Position numbers and translations under genes: made by a program. Positions 16,730-25,683 of a stretch of DNA of 64,000 nt are shown one piece after another. Every line of letters starts with the position of its first letter. Positions within the stretch are counted from its first letter, which is position 1. A model generated the notes under the pieces. That model was not told the DNA's origin, searched no databases, and saw only the letters and a list, made by a program, of their open reading frames with translations. The stretch is from positions 1-64,000 of the forward strand of contig DASVQP010000038.1 in NCBI GenBank assembly GCA_036389135.1, written 5' to 3'. The DNA is from Longimicrobium sp. (GTDB lineage: Bacteria; Gemmatimonadota; Gemmatimonadetes; Longimicrobiales; Longimicrobiaceae).

Positions 16730-17590
16730 TCAGGAGGCCAGGCTCGTGAAGTCCTCCTCGGACAGCTCGATCCCCGCCCCGGCGACGTTCTCCTCCAGGT
16801 GCTTGACTCTGGAGGTGCCGGGGATGGGGAGCATGACGGGCGTGCGCCGCAGGAGCCAGGCGAGGGCGGCCTGCGCCGGGCGCGCACCGTGCCGCGCCGC
16901 GATTTCGGCCAGCGGGCCGCCGTCCTCCGCCAGCTTGCCCACGGCCAGCGGGTACCAGGGGATGAAGCCGATCCCCTCGCGGTCGCAGTGGTCCACGACC
17001 GATTCCCACTCGCGGTCGCCCAGGTTGTAGCGGTTCTGCACCGACGCGACCGGGAAGTGGCGCCGCGCCGCCTCGATCTCCTCCACCGTCGTCTCGGAAA
17101 GGCCGATGTGCCGGATCTTCCCCTCGCGCTGGAGTTCGACGAGGGCGCCGAACTGCTCGTCGGCGGGGACGTCGGGGTCGATGCGGTGGAGCTGGTACAG
17201 GTCGATGCGCTCCAGGCCGAGGCGGCGCAGGCTCCCCTTCACCCCCTCGCGGAGCCGCTCCGGGCGCCCGTTCGTCTCCCACTGGTCCGGGCCGGGGCGG
17301 TCGAACCCGCCCTTGGTGGCGATCACGAGGCCGTCGGGGTACGGGTGCAGCGCCTCGCGGATCAGCTCCTCGCTCACGTGCGGGCCGTACGCCTCGGCGG
17401 TGTCGATCAGGTTCACCCCCAGCTCCACCGCGCGCCGCAGCACCGCGATGGCCTCCGCGCGGTCGGCGGGCGGACCCCAGATCCCCGTCCCCGTGATGCG
17501 CATGGCGCCGAAGCCCAGCCGGTTGACCGGAAGGTCGCCGCCCAGCATGAAGGTGCCGCTCCGGGCGGCGTCGATCGGTTGCGATGACAA
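16730..17590 (-). CDS. Aldo/keto reductase
   Basis: NADPH-dependent oxidoreductase of about 286 aa. TTG at 17590 is preceded by GAGGTAA at good spacing; the first internal ATG (17548) is the alternative. The catalytic tetrad is visible: Asp and Tyr in [10 protein letters not shown], Lys in VIATKGG, His in [14 protein letters not shown]-binding segments [13 protein letters not shown] and SVQNRYNL are present. It is divergent from the WrbA gene, with 224 nt between. The context of WrbA, MarR and a ring-cleaving dioxygenase points to detoxification of quinones or carbonyls. Confidence 0.9.
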   Translation of the reverse strand: MSSQPIDAARSGTFMLGGDLPVNRLGFGAMRITGTGIWGPPADRAEAIAVLRRAVELGVNLIDTAEAYGPHVSEELIREALHPYPDGLVIATKGGFDRPGPDQWETNGRPERLREGVKGSLRRLGLERIDLYQLHRIDPDVPADEQFGALVELQREGKIRHIGLSETTVEEIEAARRHFPVASVQNRYNLGDREWESVVDHCDREGIGFIPWYPLAVGKLAEDGGPLAEIAARHGARPAQAALAWLLRRTPVMLPIPGTSRVKHLEENVAGAGIELSEEDFTSLAS

Positions 17591-17737
17591 AGAGTTACCT
17601 CGATTGCAAACGGCAGTAGCGGAACTTCGCGAACGCGGGCGCCCCTTGCACGCTCGGTGCCGTGAGGCGCCCAGGCACACGCCCCGGGGGCGCCGCACGC
17701 GTGAGCCCCGCCGCGTCCCGGCGTGGCCCATCACTTG

Positions 17738-17756
17738 CTTAAGCGCTGAAACACTT
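17738..17756. promoter_or_regulatory. Operator-like motif A in the reductase/wrbA divergent region
   Basis: CTTAAGCGCTGAAACACTT. The core TTAAGCGcTGaAA recurs as TTAAGCGgTGtAA upstream of the dioxygenase gene (18989-19001). A related TTAGTTCTGAAAA lies before the MarR gene. A shared binding site for that MarR protein is the simplest explanation. Confidence 0.4.
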
Positions 17757-17814
17757 CTTGCCGGAGCCCTCGGAGTGGCGCCGGCGGCCAACGGGGAAAG
17801 CAGAGCGAGGAAAG

Positions 17815-18411
17815 ATGGCAAACGTGCGGCTGGCGATCGTCTATTACAGCACCTACGGCACCAACCACCGGATGGCCGAGATCGCCGCGGAAGCGGCGCA
17901 GGCCGAGGGGGCGGAAGTACGGCTCCTCAAGGTGCGCGAGACGGCGCCCGAGGGCGTCGTCAACGGGCAGGACGCGTGGAAGGCGCAGGCGGAGCGCACC
18001 GCGCACGTACCCGAGGCCACCCTGGAAGACATGGACTGGGCTAACGCCATCCTCTTCAGCGCCCCCACCCGCTTCGGCGTGTCGGCGAGCCAGATGCGCG
18101 CCTTCATCGACCAGCTGGGGCCGCTGTGGGGCCGCGGCGGGCTGGCCAACAAGGCGGTGAGCGCCATGACCAGCGCCCAGAACAACAACGGCGGGCAGGA
18201 GACGACGCTGATCGGGATGTACACCACCTTCATGCACTGGGGCGCCATCCTGGTGCCGCCCGGCTACACCGACCCGGCGATCTTCGCCAGCGGCGGCAAC
18301 CCGTACGGCGCCAGCGTCACCCAGTCGGGCACCGTGGGCCCCGAGGACGAGGCCACCATCCGCCACCAGGCGCGGCGCCTGGTGCAGGTCGCGGCCAAGC
18401 TGGCCGCCTGA
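17815..18411 (+). CDS. wrbA: NAD(P)H:quinone oxidoreductase WrbA
   Basis: Flavodoxin-like FMN protein of 198 aa that reduces quinones by two electrons. Start [20 protein letters not shown] follows GAGGAAAG. FMN-phosphate loop YSTYGTNHR; further landmarks [35 protein letters not shown] and the GASVTQSG segment are typical of WrbA. The family is about 200 aa, so this is full length. It is followed by a MarR regulator gene 90 nt downstream on the same strand. Confidence 0.95.
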   Translation: MANVRLAIVYYSTYGTNHRMAEIAAEAAQAEGAEVRLLKVRETAPEGVVNGQDAWKAQAERTAHVPEATLEDMDWANAILFSAPTRFGVSASQMRAFIDQLGPLWGRGGLANKAVSAMTSAQNNNGGQETTLIGMYTTFMHWGAILVPPGYTDPAIFASGGNPYGASVTQSGTVGPEDEATIRHQARRLVQVAAKLAA

Positions 18412-18449
18412 CGGTACGGGCGCGGCGGCCACCCGGCCGCCGCGCCACC

Positions 18450-18478
18450 TTGACACTCCCGGCGTCGCTTGACATTTT
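18450..18478 (+). promoter_or_regulatory. Candidate MarR gene promoter
   Basis: TTGACA (18450-18455), a 17-nt spacer, then CATTTT (18473-18478). It is overlapped downstream by a near-palindrome ATTTTAG-TT-CTGAAAAT at 18474-18490, which could be an autoregulatory operator. Confidence 0.4.
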
Positions 18479-18500
18479 AGTTCTGAAAATTCAACCGGGG

Positions 18501-18953
18501 ATGCCGATGCCGCCACGCGACGCACAAGCCGAGTCCCTCCGCCTCTGGGTCGTCTTCGCCCGGGCGCACGCGGCGGTCGCGGCGCGCGCGCAGGCGGACG
18601 TGGCGCGGCACGGGCTGACCGTGGCGGAGTTCGGGGTGCTGGAGGCGCTGCACCACAAGGGCCCGCTGCTGCTGAGCGAGCTCAAGGAGAAGATCCTCGT
18701 CTCCAACGCCGGCGTCACCTACCTGGTGGACCGGCTGGAGGCGCGGGGCCTGGTGGAGCGCCGCCGCTGCGACCGCGACCGGCGCGCCTACTACGCGCAC
18801 CTCACGGACGACGGCACCGCCTTCGTGAAGCGCATCTTCCCGGAGCACGCCGCCGCCATCGAGGAAGCCTTCTCCGTCCTCGACCCCGCCGAGCGCGCCA
18901 CGGCGACCGAGTTGCTGCGCCGCGTTGGCCTGCACGCCGCGAGCGATGCGTGA
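18501..18953 (+). CDS. MarR-family transcriptional regulator
   Basis: DNA-binding protein of 150 aa with a winged helix (LLLSELKEKILVSNAGVTYL as the helix-turn-helix, then the DRDRRAYYAHLTDDG wing). Start MPMPPRDAQ; an ATG 6 nt later is equally possible. It sits between WrbA and an MhqO-like dioxygenase, the same arrangement of functions that the MhqR repressor controls in Bacillus. No conserved redox Cys is visible, so it may sense ligand directly. Confidence 0.92.
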   Translation: MPMPPRDAQAESLRLWVVFARAHAAVAARAQADVARHGLTVAEFGVLEALHHKGPLLLSELKEKILVSNAGVTYLVDRLEARGLVERRRCDRDRRAYYAHLTDDGTAFVKRIFPEHAAAIEEAFSVLDPAERATATELLRRVGLHAASDA

Positions 18954-18986
18954 TCCCGCTCCCGGACGGGTGCACTAGACACATTT

Positions 18987-19017
18987 AGTTAAGCGGTGTA
19001 AGTTCTTTAACTGTACT
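18987..19017 (+). promoter_or_regulatory. Candidate promoter/operator of the dioxygenase gene
   Basis: TTAAGC (18989-18994), a 17-nt spacer, then TGTACT (19012-19017). It is overlapped by a perfect inverted repeat, AGTTAA (18987-18992) and TTAACT (19007-19012). It contains the TTAAGCG motif shared with the upstream reductase/wrbA region. Confidence 0.45.
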
Positions 19018-19102
19018 ACATGGGTCGTGGATCGCAGGCGGGGTTCATGCAGGCGCCGTCCGGAGATCACCGCCCGATGTGGGCACACCACGAGAGGATC
19101 GC

Positions 19103-20050
19103 ATGGAGCTGACTGGCATCCACCACCTGACGGCGGTCTCGGCGGACATCCGCGGGAACCACCTCTTCTATACGCGCACGCTGGGGATGCGGCTGGTGAA
19201 GCGCTCCGTGAACCAGGACGACGTGAGCGCGTACCACCTCTTCTACGCGGACGCGGTGGGGAGCCCGGGGAGCGACCTCACCTTCTTCGACTGGCCGGTG
19301 CAACGCGAGCGGCGCGGCACGCGTTCCATCACGCGCACGCACCTGCGCGTGGCGGGTGCGGAGTCGATGCAGTGGTGGGCCGCCTACCTGCGCGAAAAGG
19401 GCGTCACATCAGGCGACCTGGTGGAGCGGGACGGGCGGCTGACGCTGGACCTGGAAGACCCCGAGGGGCAGCGCCTCTCGCTGGTCGACGACGGCGGCGC
19501 CGGCGAGGCGCACCCGTGGGAGCGGAGCCCCGTGCCCGCCGAGCACCAGATCCGCGGGCTGGGGCCGATCGTGCTGAGCGTGCCCTCTCTGGCGCCTACG
19601 GACGCGCTGCTGCGGAACGCGCTCGGCATGCGCCCCGTGCGCACCTATCCGCACCCGGAGAGCGCAAAGCATACCGTGCACGTGTACGAGATGGGCCCCG
19701 GAGGAGCGGGCGCGGAGCTCCACGTGGCGGAGCAGCCGGATCTGCCGGTGGCGCGCGGGGGCGCGGGGGGCGTGCACCACGTCGCCTTCCGCATTCCGGA
19801 CGCGGACTACGAGGCGTGGGCGCGACACCTCACCGCGCTGCGCATCCCCAACAGCGGCGAGGTGGACCGCTTCTGGTTCCAGAGCCTGTACTTCCGCGAG
19901 CCGAACGGTATCCTGTTCGAGATCGCCACGGACGGCCCGGGATTCGGGGTGGACGAGGACGCTGCGACGCTCGGCGAAAAGGTGGTGCTGCCGCCGTTCC
20001 TGGAGCCACGGCGCGCCGCCATCGTCGCCAACCTCAAGCCCATCGACTGA
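19103..20050 (+). CDS. Ring-cleaving dioxygenase, VOC superfamily (MhqO/LinE-like)
   Basis: 315-aa extradiol-type dioxygenase made of two vicinal-oxygen-chelate modules. Metal ligands are visible as His in [13 protein letters not shown], His in [12 protein letters not shown] and Glu in [19 protein letters not shown] precedes the ATG. The family cleaves hydroquinone-like rings. With WrbA, an aldo/keto reductase and MarR close by, it fits a quinone/catechol detoxification set. Copy 2 of the palindromic element follows the stop. Confidence 0.9.
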   Translation: MELTGIHHLTAVSADIRGNHLFYTRTLGMRLVKRSVNQDDVSAYHLFYADAVGSPGSDLTFFDWPVQRERRGTRSITRTHLRVAGAESMQWWAAYLREKGVTSGDLVERDGRLTLDLEDPEGQRLSLVDDGGAGEAHPWERSPVPAEHQIRGLGPIVLSVPSLAPTDALLRNALGMRPVRTYPHPESAKHTVHVYEMGPGGAGAELHVAEQPDLPVARGGAGGVHHVAFRIPDADYEAWARHLTALRIPNSGEVDRFWFQSLYFREPNGILFEIATDGPGFGVDEDAATLGEKVVLPPFLEPRRAAIVANLKPID

Positions 20051-20068
20051 GCGCGAAGGAACGGCGGG

Positions 20069-20157
20069 CCTCACACAGAGCCACAGAGAATACGGGCAAG
20101 AACAGAAAAGGGGTTCTCCGCGGCTTGTCGTTCCTCTCCGTGTTCTCTGTGTGACGC
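20069..20157. repeat. Palindromic element, copy 2
   Basis: Arms CCTCACACAGAGCCACAGAG and CCGTGTTCTCTGTGTGACG are inverted around an A-rich centre. It lies between the dioxygenase gene and the response regulator gene, both on plus. Confidence 0.75.
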
Positions 20158-20177
20158 CTTTTACCGCGCGGAACTGA

Positions 20178-20873
20178 ATGCGCATCCTGGTTGTGGAGGA
20201 CGAGGCGCGGCTGGCGAGCGCGGTGGAGAGGTACCTGCGCGAGAACGCGTTCGCCGTGGACGTGGCGCACGCGGGAAAGGATGCGCTCTTTCTGGCCAAC
20301 GTGAACCCGTACGACGCCATCGTGCTCGACATCGGCATCCCGGAGCCGGACGGGTTCGAGGTGCTGCGCAGGCTGCGCGAGCGGGGAAACGCGGCGCGCG
20401 TGCTGATCCTGACCGCGCGCGACTCCGTGGACGACCGCATCAACGGGCTGGAGCTGGGCGCCGACGACTACCTGGTGAAGCCGTTCGCGCTCGGCGAGCT
20501 GCGGGCACGGCTGCGCGCCCTCCTGCGCCGCGGCGAGACGCTGGCGCCGGCCGTCCTGCGCGTGGCGGACCTGGAGCTGGACACCAACGCGCAGACCGCC
20601 ACCCGCGGTGGAATCCACGTCATCCTCACCACCAAGGAGTACTCGCTGCTGGAGTACCTCGCGCGCAACACGGGGCGCGTGGTGGCGCGCGCGGAGATCT
20701 CGGACAAGGTGTGGGACGAGCGGTACGACCCCGCCTCCAACTCCATCGAGGTCTACATCAACCGGCTGCGGCGCAAGATCGACGCGGGCTCGGAGCACCC
20801 GCTGATCCACACGCGGCGCGGCGCCGGCTACGTGCTCACCGACGCCGGGGGCGACGATGCGGCTGTCGATTGA
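20178..20873 (+). CDS. OmpR/PhoB-family response regulator
   Basis: 231 aa. The receiver domain has acidic pocket E7/D8, phospho-acceptor Asp51 (IVLDIGIPEPDG) and the YLVKPF lysine. The C-terminal winged helix includes YSLLEYLARNTGRVV, the recognition helix SIEVYINRLRRKID and the wing HTRRGAGYVL. It overlaps the kinase gene by 17 nt. It probably controls the Spy-like gene downstream, by analogy with CpxR and CpxP. Confidence 0.95.
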   Translation: MRILVVEDEARLASAVERYLRENAFAVDVAHAGKDALFLANVNPYDAIVLDIGIPEPDGFEVLRRLRERGNAARVLILTARDSVDDRINGLELGADDYLVKPFALGELRARLRALLRRGETLAPAVLRVADLELDTNAQTATRGGIHVILTTKEYSLLEYLARNTGRVVARAEISDKVWDERYDPASNSIEVYINRLRRKIDAGSEHPLIHTRRGAGYVLTDAGGDDAAVD

Positions 20874-22287
20874 CTCGATCCGCGTCCGCCTGTCGCTCTG
20901 GTACGCGGCGCTGCTGGCCGTGGCGCTCGCGTCGATGGCGGGGGCCACCTACTCGCTCCTCGACCGGATGGCGACGCGGCGTGCCGCCCGGTCGCAGATG
21001 GAAACCGCCGCGACGCTGCTCGCCACCGGCGGACGGCGGGGGGAGCAGCTGGAAGACGTCGTGAGGCAGTTCCGCGCGCCGGACCGGCGCATCCTCCTCT
21101 TCGGCCCGCGCGGCGAGCTGCGGGCGTTCTCCGTCGCGCCGCGCTTCGGGCCGCGGGTGGCGGAGGAGGTGTTCGCGCCCATCTCGGCCGGCACCATCCT
21201 CGTGGCCGTGCGGGCGGCGCCGCGGCGTGGCGCGCTGGTGCGGCTGCGCGCGGTCGACCCGCCGGTGCGCGTCACCGGGATGCGGGTGCGGCGCGGCCGC
21301 GGGACGATGCTGGCGGTGGTCGGCTCCACCCGCGCCGAGAGGATGCTGCGCGAGGAGGCGCGCGCGGCGCTGGTGCTGGCGGTGCTGGTGACGCTCGCCA
21401 TCGCGGTCATCCCCGGGTCGCTGCTGGTGCGGCGGAGCCTGGCGCCCATCGGCGACATGACGCGGCGCGCGGCCCGCATCGGCGCGGCGCGGCTGGGCGA
21501 CCGGCTCGCCGTGGGCAACCCGCGCGACGAGCTGGGGTCGCTCGCGCTGGTCTTCAACGAGCTGCTGGACCGGCTGCAGGGCGCCTTCGAACAGCAGCGC
21601 CGCCTGATGGCCGAGGCCGCGCACGAGCTGCGCACCCCGGTGGCCGTGGTGCGCGCGGAGACGGAGCTGGCCCTTTCCGGCGAGCGCACGGCCGATGAAT
21701 ACCGCGAGGCGCTCTCCATCGTCGGCGGCGAGGCGGAGCGGCTGGGGCGGATCGTGGACGATCTCCTCACCTACTCGCGCGCGGAGGCCGGCGAGTATCC
21801 GCTGCGGATGGCGCGAATCGACCTGGGCGAGCTGGCGGCCGATGCCACGCGATCCCTGCGCTCGCTCGCCGCGATGAAGGGGGTGGAGCTCGCCGCCGGG
21901 AGCACGGAGGAGCTGCCGATGGAGGGCGACGCCGACCTGCTGCGGCGCCTCGTCATCAACCTGGTGGAGAACGCCGTGAAGCACGGCACCGCCGGGGAGC
22001 GCGTCGGGGTGGAAGCCGTGCGCGAGGAAGGCGAGTACCGGCTGCGCGTGTGTGACAGCGGCCCGGGCATTCCGCCCGAGGTGCAGGCGAAGATCTTTGA
22101 GCCGTTCTTCCGCGGGAGCGGGGCACGCGCGGAGGGTGGCGCGGCCGGCGCGGGACTCGGGCTCCCCATCGCGCGCTGGATCGCGGTGGCGCACGGCGGG
22201 CGGCTGGAGCTGGCCGAGTCCGGGCCCGGTGGCAGCGTCTTCCAGGCGTCGTTCCCCGCCCCGCCGGCCGAGCCGCCGCCGTCCTAA
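20857..22287 (+). CDS. Sensor histidine kinase (HAMP type), partner of the preceding regulator
   Basis: 476 aa. TM1 near residues 12-32 and TM2 (LVLAVLVTLAIAVIPGSLLV) near 165-185 flank a roughly 130-residue periplasmic sensor. A HAMP domain follows, then HisKA box EAAHELRTPVAVVRAE and HATPase with NLVENAVKHG, DSGPGIP and GAGLGLPIARWIA. Its start overlaps the regulator's end, so the two are translated together. A Spy-like protein gene lies 152 nt downstream, consistent with envelope or metal stress sensing. Confidence 0.93.
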   Translation: MRLSIDSIRVRLSLWYAALLAVALASMAGATYSLLDRMATRRAARSQMETAATLLATGGRRGEQLEDVVRQFRAPDRRILLFGPRGELRAFSVAPRFGPRVAEEVFAPISAGTILVAVRAAPRRGALVRLRAVDPPVRVTGMRVRRGRGTMLAVVGSTRAERMLREEARAALVLAVLVTLAIAVIPGSLLVRRSLAPIGDMTRRAARIGAARLGDRLAVGNPRDELGSLALVFNELLDRLQGAFEQQRRLMAEAAHELRTPVAVVRAETELALSGERTADEYREALSIVGGEAERLGRIVDDLLTYSRAEAGEYPLRMARIDLGELAADATRSLRSLAAMKGVELAAGSTEELPMEGDADLLRRLVINLVENAVKHGTAGERVGVEAVREEGEYRLRVCDSGPGIPPEVQAKIFEPFFRGSGARAEGGAAGAGLGLPIARWIAVAHGGRLELAESGPGGSVFQASFPAPPAEPPPS

Positions 22288-22439
22288 TCTTTCGCTCATC
22301 TCGTTGTTAATCCTGCGTTTAGCATCGCCCCGCTACCTTCAATGCGTAGGCGGGGCGTGACCTTTTGGTCCGGCGCCCCTGGCAGGCGGGAACGGCCCGG
22401 ACGGGTCCCCCGCATCCCAGACACCGAGAGCGAGGAACC

Positions 22440-22907
22440 ATGCGTCGTAATCAAGTGTTTGTATTCGCACTGGCGCTGGCCGCGGCGACCGCCGCGCAGG
22501 ACGTGGCCGCGCAGCAGGGGCACGAGCAGCACGCCGGCGAGGCGCGCCGCCAGCCGGGCCAGGGCCGCCATCAGCGCCTCTTCGAGGGCGTCCAGCTCAC
22601 CGCCGTCCAGCAGCAGCAGATCCACGCAATCTTTCAGGAGGGCCGTCCGGCTCGCGCGGCTCGTCCGCAGGGCGCCGAGGGCCGGCAGGGCGCGGAGGGG
22701 CGCAAGCGCGGCGAGCGTCCGCGGCTGACGGCGGAGCAGCGCGCGCAGCTCCAGCAGCGCCGCGAGCAGCAGCTCGCCCGCATCCGCGCGGTGCTGACGG
22801 CGGAGCAGCGCGCCCAGTTCGACCGTAACGTGGCGCAGCAGGAAGCGCGGCGCGGCGAGCAGGCGGGCCGCCGCGCTGGACGGCGGGGCGGCGGCCGCCA
22901 GTCCTGA
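22440..22907 (+). CDS. Spy/CpxP-like periplasmic protein
   Basis: 155 aa with signal peptide MRRNQVFVFALALAAATAAQ, cleaved around DVAAQQ. It is rich in Gln, Arg and Ala with three LTxxQ-type elements: LTAVQQQQI, LTAEQRAQLQ and LTAEQRAQFD. The family holds unfolded or metal-bound proteins in the periplasm and often feeds back on a two-component system. The sequence between repeats is low-complexity (GAEGRQGAEGRKRGERP). GAGGAACC precedes the ATG. Confidence 0.8.
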   Translation: MRRNQVFVFALALAAATAAQDVAAQQGHEQHAGEARRQPGQGRHQRLFEGVQLTAVQQQQIHAIFQEGRPARAARPQGAEGRQGAEGRKRGERPRLTAEQRAQLQQRREQQLARIRAVLTAEQRAQFDRNVAQQEARRGEQAGRRAGRRGGGRQS

Positions 22908-23000
22908 CCTGATCGGTGGGTGAGCCGTCCGGGCTCACCCATCCGAACGCCGGAGGGCGGCCCCGCGGCCGTCCTTTGGCACGACGAGGAGGATCTCACG

Positions 23001-24236
23001 ATGCAGATACGTCTTGGCTCGATTCCCCGGCAGTGGCGCCAGGCCGCCGCCGTGCTGATGGCGAGCGCCACCCCCGCGGCCGTCGCGCTCGCGTGGGGAG
23101 AGACGCACCCGCACGTGTTGGCGCCGGCGGTGATCGCCGCGGCGCACGCCGTCCCGGTGCCCACGGTGCGCGCCGACGACCTCCTCCCCAAGCTCGCCCG
23201 CCGGCCGCTGGAGGGCGCGATGGCCGCCGTTCAGGCGGAGGTGAGGCGCGGCGCGTTCCCCGGCGCGGCGCTGGCGCTGGGGCGCGGCAGCCGCGCCGAG
23301 CTGGTGAAGGGCGTGGGCGCCACCACCGGCGCCGGCGAAGGGGTGGACGCCGAGCGCACCGTCTACGACCTGGCCTCGCTCACCAAGGTGGTCGCCACCA
23401 CGACGGCGGCGATGCTGCTGTACGAGGACGGCCGCCTGGAGCTGGACGCGCCCGTCTCGCGCTACCTCCCGGAGTTCTCGGGTGGCGGCAAGGATGCGGT
23501 CACGGTGCGCCACCTGCTGGCCCACACCGCCGGCCTCCCCGCGGGCGCCACTCCGCGAGGCGCCACACCCGATGCGCGTCTGGCCTCGCTGATCCGCACG
23601 CCGCTGGAGCGGTCGCCCGGCGCAAAGGTGGAGTACTCGGACGTGGGCTTCGTGGTGCTCTTTGCGGCGCTGGAGCGCGCGGCGGGCGAGCCCGTCCCCG
23701 CCCTGCTGGAGCGGCGGGTGTGGGAGCCGCTGGGGATGGCGTCCACGGGCTACGCGCCGGGCGCGGACTGCGTGCGCTGCGCCCCCACCTACCGGAGCTC
23801 CGCGGGCAAGCCGGTCGCCGGGGTGGTGCACGATCCCATTGCCCGCTCGCTGGACGGCGTGGCGGGGAACGCGGGCCTCTTCAGCACCGCCGGCGACCTG
23901 TCGCGCTACGCGGCGATGCTGGCCAGCGGCGGCGAGCTGGATGGTGTGCACGTGCTGGACGCGGCGACCGTCGACACCTTTGCGGTGCGCCAGGAAGGGA
24001 CGCGCGCGCTGGGTTGGGAGACGCCGTCCGCCAACGGCACCGGGCCGGTGGGGCGCTCCATGAGCGACCGCGCGTTCGGGCACACCGGCTTCACGGGCAC
24101 TTCGCTCTGGGTTGATCCGGAGCACAAGACGTGGGCGGTGCTGCTGACCAACCGCGTGTACAACACGGAGGCGCCCAACCGCATCCAGAAGCTGCGCCGC
24201 AAGGTGCACGCGCTGGTGACGGAGGCGGCGGAGTAG
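23001..24236 (+). CDS. Serine hydrolase, beta-lactamase class C / penicillin-binding family
   Basis: 411 aa, start fixed by AGGAGG. A hydrophobic N-terminus follows a basic stretch, indicating export. Catalytic motifs: SxxK as Ser126/Lys129 in LASLTKVV, YxN-like Tyr in EYSDVGFVV, and HTG in FGHTGFTGTSLW in place of KTG. YxN reads YSD, so it is more likely an esterase or peptidase than an antibiotic-resistance enzyme. A terminator hairpin follows the stop. Confidence 0.88.
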   Translation: MQIRLGSIPRQWRQAAAVLMASATPAAVALAWGETHPHVLAPAVIAAAHAVPVPTVRADDLLPKLARRPLEGAMAAVQAEVRRGAFPGAALALGRGSRAELVKGVGATTGAGEGVDAERTVYDLASLTKVVATTTAAMLLYEDGRLELDAPVSRYLPEFSGGGKDAVTVRHLLAHTAGLPAGATPRGATPDARLASLIRTPLERSPGAKVEYSDVGFVVLFAALERAAGEPVPALLERRVWEPLGMASTGYAPGADCVRCAPTYRSSAGKPVAGVVHDPIARSLDGVAGNAGLFSTAGDLSRYAAMLASGGELDGVHVLDAATVDTFAVRQEGTRALGWETPSANGTGPVGRSMSDRAFGHTGFTGTSLWVDPEHKTWAVLLTNRVYNTEAPNRIQKLRRKVHALVTEAAE

Positions 24237-24269
24237 GAGCGGGCCCCCTCCCCCGCTCGTCACCTCGCG

Positions 24270-24302
24270 GCCCCTCTCCCAATTACTACCTGGGGGAGGG
24301 GC
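24270..24302 (+). terminator. Rho-independent-like terminator after the serine hydrolase gene
   Basis: CCCCTCTCCCA (24271-24281) pairs with TGGGGGAGGGG (24291-24301) with one mismatch, followed by CGTTTGG. It lies 35 nt beyond the stop. The rest of the gap to 24493 shows nothing further. Confidence 0.6.
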
Positions 24303-24493
24303 GTTTGGCGTGCGTTGGTGCGGGGCGGCGGGGGACGTTGGTTGGGCGGGCACGGGCAGCCACGTGGGGCGGCCCCTACCGGATCGGTGCGCCTCGCGAT
24401 TATCGAGGAAGAGCGAGGGCGGGCGCGATGCAGCCCGGAATGTGCATGGCGGGTGGGCTTCGCCGCACGAACCGGGTCCACGGGAGGGGGAGC

Positions 24494-24799
24494 TTGACCG
24501 CAACATCGTCTTTCACGGAAGCACTGCGGACGGTTCTGGAGGTGCTGCGCGAAGGGGCGCCGACGCACGCGCGCCTCAATGGCGCCGCCTTTCGCATCGA
24601 CCAGCTCGGTCGGCAGCTGCACGGGCTGGGGCTGGCGCGCGACCGCGAAGTCGCGCACGCGCTCAACGCCGCCGTCCGCCTGCTGGGCGAATCGCACGAG
24701 CTCGCCGAGGATGCGCGCGCGGGCGCCGTCTCGGAGGCCGTACGCCACCTGCGGGCGGCGCTCGCGCATGCGGAGGAGGGTGGGGCGTCGGAGTCCTGA
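24494..24799 (+). CDS. Hypothetical helical protein, about 101 aa
   Basis: A Leu/Ala/Arg-rich all-helical small protein. TTG at 24494 is preceded by GGGAGGGGGAG and is the best start; no ATG is in frame nearby. The sequence runs SFTEALRTVLEVLREGAPTH, later GRQLHGLGLARDREVAHAL, then VRLLGESHELAEDA. No signal, TM or catalytic motif is visible and I do not recognise the family. Confidence 0.5.
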   Translation: MTATSSFTEALRTVLEVLREGAPTHARLNGAAFRIDQLGRQLHGLGLARDREVAHALNAAVRLLGESHELAEDARAGAVSEAVRHLRAALAHAEEGGASES

Positions 24800-24802
24800 A
24801 CA

Positions 24803-24880
24803 GCCTCACACAGAGAACACGGAGCGAACTGAAAAGCCACAGAGAAAACCTCTCTGTGGCTCTGTGTCTCTGTGCGAGAT
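24803..24880. repeat. Palindromic element, copy 3
   Basis: Arms CCTCACACAGAGAACACGGA and TGTGGCTCTGTGTCTCTGTG. It lies between convergent genes (24799 plus, 24887 minus), a position suited to bidirectional termination. Confidence 0.75.
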
Positions 24881-24886
24881 TGCTGT

Positions 24887-25294
24887 TTAGGGAGCTGGAC
24901 GCGCGTCGGGGCGTGCGAGAATGGCGCCGAGAATCGTGCCGATGGCGGTAAGGAGCAGCGCGCCGATTCCCATCTGAAGCTCGGCGGAGAGCAGGTCGAC
25001 GAGGACGTTGCCGATGGCGGCTGAAAGAGAGGCGAACCCCAGCAGCCGGAGCGCACGGGAGCGCGAAAGGGCGCGGCGGGAGCGCACGTGCTCGAGGATG
25101 CCCGTGCCCGCGAGGTCGATCGCGATGCGGAGCCAGAACTTTGCGCGTGCCGTCGCCGATGCATCGCCGAGAGCGTCCCTGGCGTCGCGGATGCACTGGA
25201 GCATGTCCTCACCGAAGCGCTGGCGGAACTCGCGGGGGAAGGCGGCCGTGAGGATGCGGACCAGCGCGGGCAGCGCGTTCGGGGGTCCGTTCAT
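24887..25294 (-). CDS. Small membrane protein with permease-prefix-like N-terminus
   Basis: 135 aa, start overlapping the PadR stop as ATGA. The N-terminal half (LTAAFPREFRQRFGEDMLQC, then FWLRIAIDLAGTGILEHVR) resembles the prefix domain seen on MacB-like permeases that are often paired with PadR in Acidobacteria and Gemmatimonadota. Here it carries only two TM helices (ALRLLGFASLSAAIGNVLVD and IGALLLTAIGTILGAILA) and no permease domain. It may be a stand-alone or reduced version. Confidence 0.7.
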   Translation of the reverse strand: MNGPPNALPALVRILTAAFPREFRQRFGEDMLQCIRDARDALGDASATARAKFWLRIAIDLAGTGILEHVRSRRALSRSRALRLLGFASLSAAIGNVLVDLLSAELQMGIGALLLTAIGTILGAILARPDARPAP

Positions 25295-25647
25295 GCGCCC
25301 GCCGGGCCAATGAGTTTCTTGCTGCGCGCGGTACGGACCATCGACACCATCCGCTGGGCTTCGGCGCGCGCCACCGACCTTCCCAGCGCCGTCAGCCGGT
25401 AGTAGCGGCGGCGCGGGTCCTCCAGAGCGCGGTCGCCCACCTCCTCCACCAGCCCGTCCGCCACCAGGCGCTTCAGCGAGCCGTAGAGGGTCCCCGGACC
25501 GATCCGCAGCTCGCCCCCGGTGGATTGCGTGATCTCCTGCATGATCCCGTAGCCGTGCCGCTCCTCCTGCACCAGCGTCAGGAGGATGTGAAAGGTGGCC
25601 GGCGTGAGCGGCAGGAACTGCTCCGGTGCTGGATGGGCGGGCGGCAT
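25291..25647 (-). CDS. PadR-family transcriptional regulator
   Basis: 118 aa. Winged helix with FHILLTLVQEERHGYGIMQE, LRIGPGTLYGSLKRLVADGL and the wing DPRRRYYRLTALG, all diagnostic of PadR. It is the first gene of a two-gene unit, coupled to the following membrane protein. The divergent region to 25818 contains repeated GATGTAT half-sites likely to bind it. Confidence 0.95.
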   Translation of the reverse strand: MPPAHPAPEQFLPLTPATFHILLTLVQEERHGYGIMQEITQSTGGELRIGPGTLYGSLKRLVADGLVEEVGDRALEDPRRRYYRLTALGRSVARAEAQRMVSMVRTARSKKLIGPAGA

Positions 25648-25683
25648 GGATGCGGCGTCGAGGGACGGGCGAGTATATCGGCT

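Noticed and set aside
22920-23000. A longer start for the serine hydrolase at 22920
   Set aside because: The internal ATG at 23001 has a strong AGGAGG site and starts a signal peptide; the extension has neither.
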